This document shows positions 42,785 through 53,319 of a stretch of 64,000 nt of DNA, one piece after another. The DNA is taken from assembly GCA_050084515.1 (NCBI GenBank), contig CM114271.1:68510001-68574000 (forward strand), written 5' to 3'. How positions within the stretch are numbered: position 1 is the first letter of the stretch; each line of letters opens with the position of its first letter. Both the position numbers and the translations under genes were made by a program. The notes under the pieces are model-generated. The model was not told where the DNA came from, made no database searches, and was given only the letters and a program-made list of their open reading frames with translations. The stretch comes from Blasia pusilla (Eukaryota > Marchantiophyta > Marchantiopsida > Blasiales).

Positions 42785-44095
42785 GTTTCAGGAATCTGAG
42801 CCGAGCTTGAATTTAGTCGTGTTAAAATGGGCCTACAGAATTCTGTTGTTGGCCTTGGTCGGAAGCGCCGCAAAGAAACTAAAGAAGGTCTACTGGAGAA
42901 GGTCAGCATCTTCAATTTCTGAGTGATACTGGTTGAGTTGGAAATATGGAAATACCACATTTGCTCAATAGTAGAGCAAAGGGTGGACAAGAAATTGCAT
43001 AGCATTCTGACTTCTATTTCGAGGATTTCTCTCGTATATGCGAAATGTTGGGCAGCGTACAATATCTGAGAAAAACCTTTTTCCTTTGGCAGGCAATTAA
43101 GCTTCAAGAGAAGATGCAAGAACTTGAGAAGGGCGGGTTATTTTCTTCAATCTTACCATAAGAGCAATGAGAGCATATTGCTCTCTAAGTTTTTCGCTTG
43201 GCACATGCCATCAAGCCTCTGAGATTGCATAAAATCCGCTGGACCCCTGATTACGCTTTTTTATGGGTCTTTCCTTGTGTAGGAGGTGATCACTGAGCAT
43301 TCGTGGTCATCTGCTGTTAGTCGAGCTACGGGAGAAAAGGTGTGACTTGAATCCATCGCGCTAGTATACCGCCAAAAATTACCGACTATGTATATCAGCT
43401 GACTGGTTTGGAACGAGGCTTTTGTAGTGAGCATTGAATACCTTTTGTTTTTGATGCAGGTACTAGACAATCCTAAGCTCTTGAAGAACAACATGAAAAG
43501 GGACCAGCAGCAGAAAATAAAAAGCTCCAAGCAATGGTGAGAACCCAACCTTTGGAGATTTAATGGAAGCCCGACGTTTGGCATCACTCTGAACCTCATC
43601 ATTCACCGCTGTTTTTTTCACTTTGTGCTTGTAGAGCTCTTCCTTTTAAAACCCTTGTAGATGATGAGTCTTTGGGTCTCTGAGAATACTTTGAATGTTG
43701 GATCCTTCATTTAAAAAATGATTTGTAAGTTTTTGGTCAGCTTGCGATGGGCTCTTTTGGTTTTTACTTTTCATTCAGAGTTCTCGTTCTGGACGTTCGA
43801 GCAGGCAATAGTTGCAATTTGAGACATCTTCTGGGTCATTGATCGTGATGCATGTGAAGCTCTTCAGAATGATGATCACTCTCATGCCAGGGCATGAACC
43901 TGGACGTAGAGCATTTTCTTTTCCAATGATCAAATTTAACCCTGAAAGTCTCTAGTATACCTCATTACTTTGTGTTCGTAGGAAAGAAAGGAAGTCTTTC
44001 GAGAAGAAGGCAACGTCAGAGAAGCAAAAAACTGGAGAAGAGAATATCTCACAACGGGATTCAATCAACAAAGAACATGTGATTGCAAAGGTTAG
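42785..44095 (+). pseudogene. series of short exon-like segments, unidentified gene
   Basis: Short coding-like segments bounded by AG and GT signals: about 42,791-42,900 (RILLLALVGSAAKKLKK), 43,093-43,131 (AIKLQEKMQELEK), 43,283-43,337 (EVITEHSWSSAVSRATGEK), 43,461-43,538 (VLDNPKLLKNNMKRDQQQK) and 43,981-44,090 (lysine and glutamate rich). They are basic and helical, consistent with a nucleic-acid-binding tail. Intron lengths of 150-450 nt would fit the nuclease-kinase gene upstream. I cannot name a family or prove the joins. Confidence 0.3.
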
Positions 44096-44220
44096 ATAAA
44101 ATCTTTGTAAGTGTCTGTGAAGTCTATCTTAAGTTTCGAGTGAACTTATTAGCAAAACATTTTACGATGTTGTGTTATGCAAAGATCATTTCAGCGTTTG
44201 CATGTTGTTTTCAGAGCTGA

Positions 44221-45024
44221 CTAGTTATTACTGATTTGTGGAGAGAAGAAACTGGCTACGAGCCGAAGTCCTTCCATAAAAGGAACCCGAATGGGTCCTT
44301 CCCTTTGAGCATCTGTAGCTGTGTACTTGTCAAAGAGCGTATGGAATTCTTGGCGCAAGCTCTGCACATTCGCGCTTGCAATGGCAGGGGGGAGCTGCCG
44401 GCTTTCCACATCAAAATAGCGAAAGAGGTCCACGAGAAGAAGAACTGGGGAATATTTCCACAAAACATTCATTCGCATCCTCGGAAACTCCCAGGAGCAA
44501 CTTGTGGATGACATAGCGTCTTTTCCTTGCCCTTTTGCGTCGCACATTCAAGTCCTTCTCGACGAGCATCATCCTTGCAATGATCGTGTGGGAAGAAATG
44601 TGCAAATAGAAGCGATTGCCTTGGCACCATAGAGGAGCGTGTTTTTGGACAGAGTGGAAGAGGATGCTGTCAAGGACCAGGTAGACGACCATGTCGGGTA
44701 TGGTGCAACAAAATGCACCATACCGACGGATTCCAATAAGATGACTCTGGAATAGAACAGTGATCCTGCCTGCAGCATGAATAGTAAAGAAGAAATCCTT
44801 TCGGCTACAGAAAGGGTCGTAGAAGAATTTTTGGCTTCTATTCCGACAGAGCAAGATGTCCATTCCGCCCGCAAGTCACGGGAGTATGCAGCCGGGTGTA
44901 GAGATGTTGCAGTCGGAGATGCCGGCGATGGAAAGGTGTAGTCCTCCACCATTGACGAGGAGCAGTCCCTCTGGAGCCTGTCATGGAGGGTATCGAGGAG
45001 GACACCAGTCATTGCCATTGCCAA
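44221..45024 (-). pseudogene. unidentified open frames, minus strand
   Basis: Overlapping frames at 44,221-44,547, 44,411-44,863 and 44,569-45,024 include a basic stretch (KDLNVRRKRARKRRYVIHK) and a run with WKYSPVLLLVDLFRYFD. The change of frame at 44,411-44,547 would join a segment with RKRRYVIHKLLLGVSEDAN to one with NVLWKYSPVLLL. No family is recognised. It may be a decayed element protein; the plus strand here offers no better alternative. Confidence 0.25.
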
Positions 45025-45147
45025 TCATGCTGTGCCCTGGCGGAAGTCGTAGAAGACCTAAAGAAGCAGAATACGGTCCTTTCGAAAGTAGTAGAAGATC
45101 TGCAGGAGCAGAATGTTTCACAAGCCGCATGAAACGCACGGACGGCT

Positions 45148-46443
45148 ATGACCCTTGAAGAAATGCGGAGGGACATTGACTGTTTGGAAATCATGCCCAT
45201 CGACCTCTCCGAGCGAAGTGGAGGAGCACCGACATCATTTAAGATCGAGCCCCTACACCGTGCGTTTAGTCCTGCTATCTCCTCGGATGAAATGGAGGAC
45301 GATGACAATAAGGTGAGGTGTTTCAGCACAGTGAATTCACAGTTAACGTAGCTAGCGTATTTGGCCTGCTTTGTGGTTTGCCCATACACTTAGGCGATCT
45401 CTTGTTGAACTATTTCGGTGTGTCCCAATAAAACCATTTCTTGAGAAGATGCGTGGCCTCCCCGCCTGTACAGAGGGGACTACGGGATGACAAAGCATCG
45501 ACCGCACTCCGAAAGAGAGCTCGATGGAGGTCGTTGGCGAGCCCACGCCCAATGAAGGATCGGTGGTCGCCATCAACGGGGAGGCCGACCCTGAACCCGA
45601 GGCCAACCCTGAACCTGCGGCCGAGGCAGGAACCGCTGGTGGGGAGTCGGCTCCCATGGAGGTCGGAACCGACGCTGTGGAGGTGATCGCCGACGGGGCC
45701 CCTCCTCCCTTCCCCAGATTCCTGTCTCCGAATGGCATTCTCTACGAGCCAAATTCTGAAGTGTATAACTAACTTCATACTTTCTCGAATTTCGTGTCGA
45801 CCCGGCTAGGTGATCTAGTCACCCGGCACGTCCATCTGGCGTTCGGCCACTGCCTCAATGCGGCGGTGCAACTGCCAGGGATAAGGGCCGAGGCAATGGC
45901 TTACACCGGGCTTACACCGCATAGGTAACCCGGCTCAGGGCGGCGAACGAAGCCGGTCTCAGGGAGACCGCCGCAGCCCGATCCGAGTGTGCATCGGCCA
46001 TCAACGAGGCGGCCGATCTACGGGCCCAAGCTGTCCTGGCAGCCCAAGCCGCGGTCGGGAAGGAGGCGGAGATCACTCGGCTGCGAGGGCAGATCGAGGA
46101 TATCACCGGGGAGCTGGCCAAGTCTGAGAGCGAAGGCCAGCAGCTTTTGGAGGTCGCGCAGGAGTCGGAGGCAGAGCGCAAGCGGCTCCAACAAGTCATC
46201 GCTCGATTTGAAGCCAAGACAACTCAGCTTAGCGATGAGAACGGGCGATTGGCTGAAATGGTGAAGTCTCTTTCCGCCATCATCAGTGACAAGGAGGACG
46301 CGTTCCAAGAAGCCGCGGAGGAAGCCGATGTACACAAGAGGGAATTTGATTCCCTACATCAGCAAGTCGCGTGCTTGAAAGGGGACCTCGCGCGGGTTTG
46401 TGCTGAGTCGGCAAAGTCAGGAGCGGCGGCGTATCGACGATAG
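45148..46443 (+). pseudogene. gag-like protein with long coiled coil
   Basis: Plus-strand pieces: MTLEEMRRDIDCLEIMP (45,148), an acidic, alanine- and proline-rich stretch (45,524-45,772, EANPEPAAEAGTAGGES), a segment HVHLAFGHCLNAAVQLP ending at a TAG (45,925, next frame) and then an open coiled coil to 46,443. The coiled coil includes ETAAARSECASAINEAADL, ITRLRGQIEDITGELAKS and QESEAERKRLQQVIARFE. This layout, acidic linker then heptad repeats, is typical of structural proteins of large plant LTR elements. One frame change at about 45,900-45,925 and the lack of an ATG for the last part indicate decay. GC content is higher than around it, suggesting a younger insertion. Confidence 0.5.
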
Positions 46444-46449
46444 GGAGAA

Positions 46450-47240
46450 GCGGCCCCGGACTTAGTTTAGTAGTTAGTTAGGTTAGATTAGATTAGTAGA
46501 AACATAGTTAAGGTGACTTCCAAGTCAAGTCACCTTTCTTTAGGCGGCAGCACCTCCCAAAGCGGTGGCCACCTTAGGTTACTTGCAACTCAGCCCAATA
46601 CTTAGGAAAACCTCATCGGGTTTTGGTTGGGCCGAGTACTTAAGGGCATCCCCCGGTAGAGGCAGGGGGGGGAGTTACAAGCATTGAATCCTGGAATTCA
46701 AAGTAGAATGTACAAGGAGTCTCGGACTCACACTCAATTAATGCATACAGCTCCATTGACGTCAAATTGCAGGGCAATTACGAGGCCGGGCCTCAGACTA
46801 TGTGTGAATGTTTGTATACTGTGCATGAGAGTTCAAGTTAATTGTATGCTTGCTTGTTGGAAGTAGTATTCAGCGTGTACTTTCCCCCACTAATTCTCAA
46901 GTAGAAACGAGAGCTACGGGTCAGAGACATGACCCCGAAGGAAGTAGAGATTGTCAGCACGGGAAGAAGAGGAGGGGGCCGCGTTCCAAAGCCCTGCACC
47001 GGGTGCGGGTTAAAGAGATAGATCGTCCAGTCACCATCATCGTGCTATACACCGAAGGCCTGAAAGACCTTAGGCCGGGATCAACCCGGGAGTTGAAACA
47101 AGGTACAGTTCCGGCAGCGGACTTTAAACATATCTACATCGTTCTTTAAGTGTTTAAACAGTAAGTAATTGTAAATACGTTATGCATACACGTCCCTCTT
47201 TGCCCAAGACCCTCAAAATACGCAAAGGAAGTGCATTTGG
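46450..47240. other. 3' flank of the gag-like element, no gene recognised
   Basis: After the TAG at 46,441 the sequence holds short direct repeats (CAAGTCAAGTCACC, GGCCGAGTACTTA with CAGCCCAATACTTAGG) and a GGGGGGG run at 46,667. Frames at 46,684-47,149 lack domains. A polypurine tract AGGCAGGGGGGGGAG at 46,661-46,675 could be a retroelement PPT, with an LTR following, but no matching upstream LTR was found. Confidence 0.35.
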
Positions 47241-47451
47241 GCATGGGATATACCCTTCACCCACGTGACAGACATTTTATGAGGAGGAGAAGCAGAACAG
47301 TCAAAGACCACGGATATTCCCCAAGTTTCACCCATACATGAAGGCAAAGTTGGTAGAAGTGGATGCCTTGGTGGGTGCTAGGGAGAGTGTATCAGAATTC
47401 CCATTGGTGAGTAATGAGCTTCGCACCTTGGTCCATGGTCCCTTATTGACA

Positions 47452-47485
47452 ATCACAACTCGTACAACCATGTACGAGTTGTGAT
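47452..47485. repeat. 15-bp perfect hairpin in a direct repeat
   Basis: Arms ATCACAACTCGTACA (47,452-47,466) and TGTACGAGTTGTGAT (47,471-47,485) around ACCA. The direct repeat ATGAGCTTCGCACCTTGGTCC occurs at 47,414 and again from 47,484, so the hairpin was generated within a local duplication of ~70 bp. Confidence 0.8.
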
Positions 47486-48119
47486 GAGCTTCGCACCTTG
47501 GTCCAAAGGGAGACATTTTCGGGTTGAATGTCTTGATGAGAAGAGGGCAGCAACTCAAGATTGTGGGGTTATGGGATGGTTCACTCAGGATTCATAAAGT
47601 AGTACATCAGATAGGAATCCCATTCACTCCACTGTGGCCCATTATGGGAAGATTGAGGAGATCCTAGTAGTGAAGTACCATGCGCAAACCACTTTGGAGG
47701 AAGTGGTGTTGAAGTGCAAATGGTTTAGAATGAATCTTGCATGCCAAAATTGGACTTGTGAGGATGATGCATGTGGTTTTACTAGACTTAAGACAGGGTC
47801 AAATAGTGAACATTATCAACCCAACTTGGAGAACCTCGGATCCTTTTGCATTCCCTCATCATCTTGAGCAGTGTTTTTACCTACCCTACCCAAATGACCC
47901 CGAATGGTCGATTATTATGTCATATATTCCGAGATCATGATCAATAGTGCAAGAGAAAGCCAATGTAGTAGTAGTGGAAGACACTAATGATACAAGTTAG
48001 TGGATACTTATTGTGACCCGATGTACCCCACCTATGTTTTTTTTCCCGGCAATATATATTTTACGTTTGTTTATTAGTCTCATGTAAGGTCTATGCGGTT
48101 TGCTAAGTACATTGCTCCA

Positions 48120-48570
48120 GACATTTCACTGTCCGACTATAATTCCCATACAAACAATATCGGAAACCTATCAGACACAATTCCGTCCATCAAGTAAAAA
48201 AACCAAGAGGAGTCCGATTCTTTTTGCATCGCACATTTGCCATACCCTTATCTTCGGTGTGTATGTCTGACACAACCGTCAACGAAAACCTCAATTCGAT
48301 ATTTCTAGTATCGGATCATTTATGATACCTTTAGAAATGCTCATGGGATCCGATATACTACGAATCGGACCCCTTCACAATTTAGATTAAACTTAGGTCC
48401 GGACCATATCCGACCCTAAACGCATGGCACAATGTTTCCGTTGTATTTGACATCGGACATTCAATATCCGTTGTTTAAACTATCGGAGTTTGCGATAGCC
48501 GTGGAATGGGAAGTATGCGATGATGCGACGTTCGGACGCCTAACAATTCGTCCAATTTGAGCATCGGAAA
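48120..48570. repeat. TCCGAT/ATCGGA motif array
   Basis: About twenty words of the type ATCGGA, TCGGAT, TCCGAC, ATCCGT or their complements occur in 450 bases of otherwise AT-rich DNA, for example AGTATCGGATC, GGGATCCGATATAC, GAATCGGACC and ATATCCGTTG. Orientation alternates, so neighbouring copies form imperfect dyads. Confidence 0.65.
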
Positions 48571-48589
48571 AACGTCAAAAATGTACTAG

Positions 48590-48965
48590 TGCTAGAGGCT
48601 GCTGCCTATTTCTTCGAGCCATGTTCTACCATCTGCTCAGAGTGAGGCTCCTGCCTCTCTCTCAAAGACGGGCTCAAAGACAAGTTAAGCATCGCTATGG
48701 TAGCGATGCTCCTTCCTCTTTCTTAGAGCCAAGTTCTGCCTCGCTCCAATAGCAAGGCTCCTACCTTTTTCTCCATGCAAGGTTTTAGCTTTTTCTGGGA
48801 ATGAGAGTCCCGCTGTTTTTCTTGAGCCACGTTTGATCTCGGGTAGCAATTTTCACATTATCATTTGGATCTCTGTCTGCGTCGCTCTAAGAGGCCTTTT
48901 CCTCTTTGTCTAGGGCCTAAACTGCCTTGCTCTTGGAGCGAGGCTCCTGCCAGTTTTTTGTTGGG
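48590..48965. repeat. degenerate tandem repeat with GAGGCTCCTGCC core
   Basis: Four to six diverged units of roughly 60 bp, each with AGCCA(A/T)GTTCTGCC-like and GCGAGGCTCCTGCC(T)-like words followed by CTTTTTCT or CTCTCTC. A short dyad AGCATCGCTATGGTAGCGATGC lies near 48,687. No coding potential. Confidence 0.55.
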
Positions 48966-49329
48966 CAATTGGTTATTCAAATTGTATGTATACTAATTTG
49001 ATATATTTGCTTGTGGGACACAGATTGGAGCATAAGATGGGAAATTCAAGGGGGGAGATGAAGTGACATTGACAATGGATGGAGACATTGTTGGGATAGG
49101 GACGGTCCACAGGACAGACCCAACAGATATAGCCCATAATATTTTGTTGGGGGAAAATAGGATAGGTTCATGGTGATGGAAAAAGGTTGAATTCTAGGAA
49201 TGAATCACAAATGGGTATTCAATTCTCTGTGGGTGAATCAATTGATATGTTCATTTTGGGCAAACTTGTGGCGAGGGGAGTAATATCAGAATGTGAACCA
49301 TCTAACCGATGTCATAATATCCTATTTGT

Positions 49330-49671
49330 AAAGGTTTCAGCTCTACCTTGGTTAGGTTAATCGAGGTTGGTAAACCAGGGTCTTTGACCAGAGTGTTTGA
49401 CTTATGACTAGGGGATAGAGTAGACAAGGTCTATGTCTAGACTATCTTCTGGCATCTCTTATGAGATTGTATACTATGTATGAACACACACAGTGAGTGT
49501 ATGAGTGTGAGTTTGTAAAGGTTTGGCTCTACCTTGGTTAGGTTAACCAAGGTCTTTGACCAGAGTGTTTGACTTATGACTAGGGGATAGACCTTGTCTA
49601 GTCTATCTTATGGCATCTCTTATGAGATTGTATACTATGTATGAACACACACAGTGAGTGTATGAGTGTGA
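49330..49671. repeat. tandem duplication of ~170 bp
   Basis: Two units (about 49,330-49,513 and 49,514-49,671) share CTACCTTGGTTAGGTTAA, TCTTTGACCAGAGTGTTTGA, CTTATGACTAGGGGATAGA and TATGAACACACACAGTGAG at high identity. The first unit has ~25 extra bases. High identity suggests a recent duplication. Confidence 0.85.
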
Positions 49672-50355
49672 GTGAGAGCTTGGAGCTTGAGGTGTGAGAG
49701 CTATGGTGATGGTGTACACAATGTGAATAAAAGCTCTTATGATTTCACAAGTGGATGTAGCCCTTGATGGTGAACCACGTACACGATGTGTCGGCGTGCT
49801 ATTGGATGGTATTGCGGATGTGTTGACGGGAACGAGGTCGTCGTGCTGATCGTTTAGATGTAACACTATTGGGAGTAGGTAGGGTAGTTGTTGAAACCAC
49901 AAATGTTATTGTGGGTAATGAGATATTACCATATCCACATGCGGGTGCAGATACTGTTCAAGATAGTTTGCATACATGGGTGATGTGGGATATAGTTGAT
50001 GTCTCCAAACACTCATCAATTGAGACTGATGGCAACGATGAAAGTCAATAAAAGGATTTTACATTGCAGACTAATTGGATGGCAAAAGAAGTTACACTCT
50101 ACAAGGAGGATCAGAGTGTTCCAATTGCAAATGACATCATAACAATTCCATTCAACCTTGGTGTGGTGGATGGTGAAATTCTCGGAGAGGATTGTGTTGG
50201 TGTTGCCATTGCTACGTACTGTCCTCAACATCAATGAGTTACCTGGAATTCCACATGGTGTGACTAAATTGGTGAGATGGCCAATCAGTTATGTCATGTT
50301 AGTATGTGAACAACATTTCCTTTGAGATATTCTCAATGATTGTGAGGAGAATGAC

Positions 50356-53310
50356 ATGTCTGGGTCGGATGGAGATGAATGTGATGCAAATGTGAAAAAT
50401 TCATGTGAAGGTGGAAAGAGACCATACACTTTCATCAAAAGGACCAAGATGTACCTTGAAGAGAAACGGAGATGCCACCTTCAAGCTAAGGCCACTTCAA
50501 AAATAACAGAAGTTTCTATTGATGTTGTGAGAAGAATCGATTGTTGCAAGATGAAGTGTTGCCTAAATATGCCGCATAAGTTTTTGAAAGATATGAGGAG
50601 GGAGTATCATGGCATGTCATCAGATAACAAAACCACTCACATTTTCAATCTTTTCCACTCTAGAGAGGAGGAGATGGTGAAGAAAGGGACTTTTGTGTTA
50701 AAGGGCCGTGTTGTATGTAGGGAGGCATTTGTAAAAATGCATGATTTTAGTATGACCAAGTTCTATGCATACAAGACACAATATGAATCAGGATATTCAG
50801 TTGGATTCCATGGGAATAGAGGCCAACATAAGATACGACCGAGCACCTTGCATGCTCGTGCTTTATTGGAGGCCATTCTAATCCAAAATGGGGAACCAAT
50901 GCCACATCTTCCATATGGTGGATCTCATGGCACTGACACTATTGAATATCACCTTCCATCTTGCTATAGCAAGAAGAAAATATTTAAGGAGGTGTTGACC
51001 AAGATGGAGAACGTTGGATGGTTACGCACTTGTTATAAAGGCTACTGTACCTTGTACAAGTTTTGGAATGAATCATTTGAAAACTTTGACTTTCACAAGG
51101 GGAGTGCATTTTCTAAATGCACATTTTGTACAAAGTTCAAAGATCAATTGATGCGGGAAAAAATAAAGAAAGAGCGTGCAGAGATCGAAGAGAAAAGATG
51201 TAGATATCTCCATGAACAAATGTCTAGGAGATACCTCTACTATGCTCATAGAGTTATTGCAAAGAAGGATCTTGAGAACTATCTATGTATCATTCATGAT
51301 AAATGGACCAAGCCAAGACTTGGATCCCTAGATTGGTCTCCACTCCAAAATCATATGTGGTAGTGGTCAACCTCTTCCTATAGCTTTGACTGGGATGTTG
51401 ACTCATGGAAAAGATCATGGAGTATATGCACACTTCAACTTGACATGATTGTGGCCTGGGGATGTAGACTTCACTATGAAAAATTGTTGGAAAAATGTCT
51501 TCATGACCTTGAAGATTATAATGGGGACAAGACAGGGGATCTCCTTGAAGGTATCAAGTGGAGTGGAACTTGGCCAATATTTCAGTCCCTTTTGGACTTT
51601 GAAGCTTTTATGAAAGGTTACTTGGAACCAAAATATATATCTATTCTTTGGTTTCGAGGAGATGAAGATGACCAACTCAACAAGAATAGTTCAAAGGAGT
51701 CAGTTGCTGGTGATTCAAATTTGGCAAGTGGTCCCTCCTTCAAGCCCCTACCAAGGCACCTAGCATTGCAAATGGATAATTCTGCAAATGACAACAAGAA
51801 CCAATATGTGATGGCCTTCTATAGCGAATTGGTTAGTAGAGGGGTTTTTGAAACAGTGCAAATGTCATTTTTCATGGTTGACCATACCCATGAGGATGTT
51901 GATGCATTGTTCTCAAAGGTATCCCATCAAGTGAAGTACAAAGAGGTATCTACGCTCTTAGGTTTGATGGCTGAGGTTTGGGAATGTGAAGGCATTCACC
52001 CAGTGCCACGATTGATCCAAGAAGTGGCTTCCTACAAGGATTACTTAAGGGCCTTTCAAATGAAAGGCATAGAAGGACATTCATAACCCATGGCCTTTCT
52101 GTTTTCAATGAAAGATAATGTTCCAATATATCAATACAAGGCACACATCAAGCAACCATGGTACCCCCAAGTGGAACTCAAGGTCTTTTTGGAGAATAGA
52201 TGCTACAACAAATGAGGTTATTCTTCCAAAAGGTAGAAAGCAAGATTGAGGGGTACCAAAAAAGGATCTCCAAAGTCTTCACCAAAAGGAGTGAGTCCTT
52301 GTGATTTTTGCAATAAATTAGGGGGGTGTTACACTCAAGGGTAGTGATCTTATTTTGGCATATCAAAGGCTAAATTTGAATCTAGATCTTTGGAAGCATG
52401 CCCCACCTTTGAGGAAGTGTACCTAACTTTGAGGAAGTGTGTCCGACCTTGAGGAAGTGTGTCCAACTTTAGAGGAAGTGTGTCAACCTTTAATTTATTC
52501 CTTTCTCATCTCCTTTGATAATGAGGACTATGAGGGCTAATCTAAAGTCCTTTTTGCACCTTTTGGTACCCCTCAATCATGCTTTCCACCAAAAGGTGAA
52601 CCTACTACAAAGTCCATCTCAAGGGACATCAGAAAGAAGGCAGAGGACATATTTCCATTCTTAAGCGCTATATTGATTTCTTGCAAATAGTTGTTAGGAT
52701 GAGACGTTTGTGGCATATCAAGAGATATTTCCTCTATTCAAATATTGGGAGAGGGTTATGGAGACATTGGTGGATCAAGCGAGACACTTTGTTGGTTCTT
52801 GACAAGTGCATGAGCTTGCTCATTGGATTTCTCTACATGCAAGACATACAAGAGGGTCACTTTGTGTTCATCCGCCCTAAGGATTCATGGGAGCAGAAAA
52901 ATGGAAAATGACACTTCTTGTTGGTGAGAGCTTTAAGTGTTGTAGACCCAAACCATGAGGTACCTACAATGGATTCTCAAACCAAAGAAGGGTGTGTACC
53001 AAATTCAGAAGATGATGGAGTCAATACTAAGCAATATGCTCCTATGTTCCAAGTGCAGTGGTGGAGGCCTAAACATGGCAAACATGATGCAAATGATAGT
53101 GCGCGCTATCAACGTTGCTTTGAATCCACGAAGACTTGGGAGTTGGATCCTGGGTTTCCCAATGATAATGTACATTGGCAATTTGCAAGCTCAGCAATGT
53201 ATTGCTTTAAGTCAGGCATGAAAGAGCAAAATATTGTAGATATACGTTTAACTATTCCAACTTATAATGTTTTGAGTCGACTCAAAACATATATCCAAGG
53301 CATGGATTGA
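50356..53310 (+). pseudogene. DUF7869-type transposon protein
   Basis: The first segment (50,356-51,363, 335 codons) contains the cysteine motif CFK/CTFCTKFKDQLMREK and RRYLYYAHRVIAKKDLEN. A short piece in another frame follows (PIALTGMLTHGKDHGVYAH, ~51,375-51,445). The third segment (51,445-52,086) has LALQMDNSANDNKNQYV and MVDHTHEDVDALFSKV, the signature of the DUF7869 domain. C-terminal pieces lie at 52,681-52,911 and 52,918-53,310 (FVFIRPKDSWEQ, VQWWRPKHGK, WQFASSAMYCFKSG). The domain is RNase H-like in my judgement (D-N and H-T-H-x-D motifs) and is found in repeated genes of oomycetes, algae, animals and plants. Frame changes at about 51,363 and 51,445 and the gap 52,086-52,680 show it is decayed. 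The gap contains a 22-bp tandem repeat. Confidence 0.6.
52405..52492. repeat. four-unit tandem repeat of ~22 bp
   Basis: TTTGAGGAAGTGT(A/G)(C/T)CTAAC-like unit repeated four times (GAGGAAGTGT at 52,411, 52,433, 52,453 and 52,477). It interrupts the decayed DUF7869-type gene. Confidence 0.8.
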
Positions 53311-53319
53311 ACATTCAAG

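Larger units (their letters stand above)
47280..50330 (+). pseudogene. fragments upstream of the DUF7869-type gene
   Basis: Decayed plus-strand pieces: KAKLVEVDALVGARES near 47,345, VTLTMDGDIVGIGTVHRTDP near 49,065 and GVGRVVVETTNVIVGNEILP with TVQDSLHTWVMW near 49,869-49,990. The last two resemble the C-terminal segment of plant TNP/En-Spm-type transposases (a G-x-V-x-x-T-D-P pattern followed by a 'TVGDA...VAW'-like ending). They appear twice, 800 bp apart. They may belong to one element with the DUF7869 gene or to an earlier insertion. No continuous frame survives. Confidence 0.35.
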
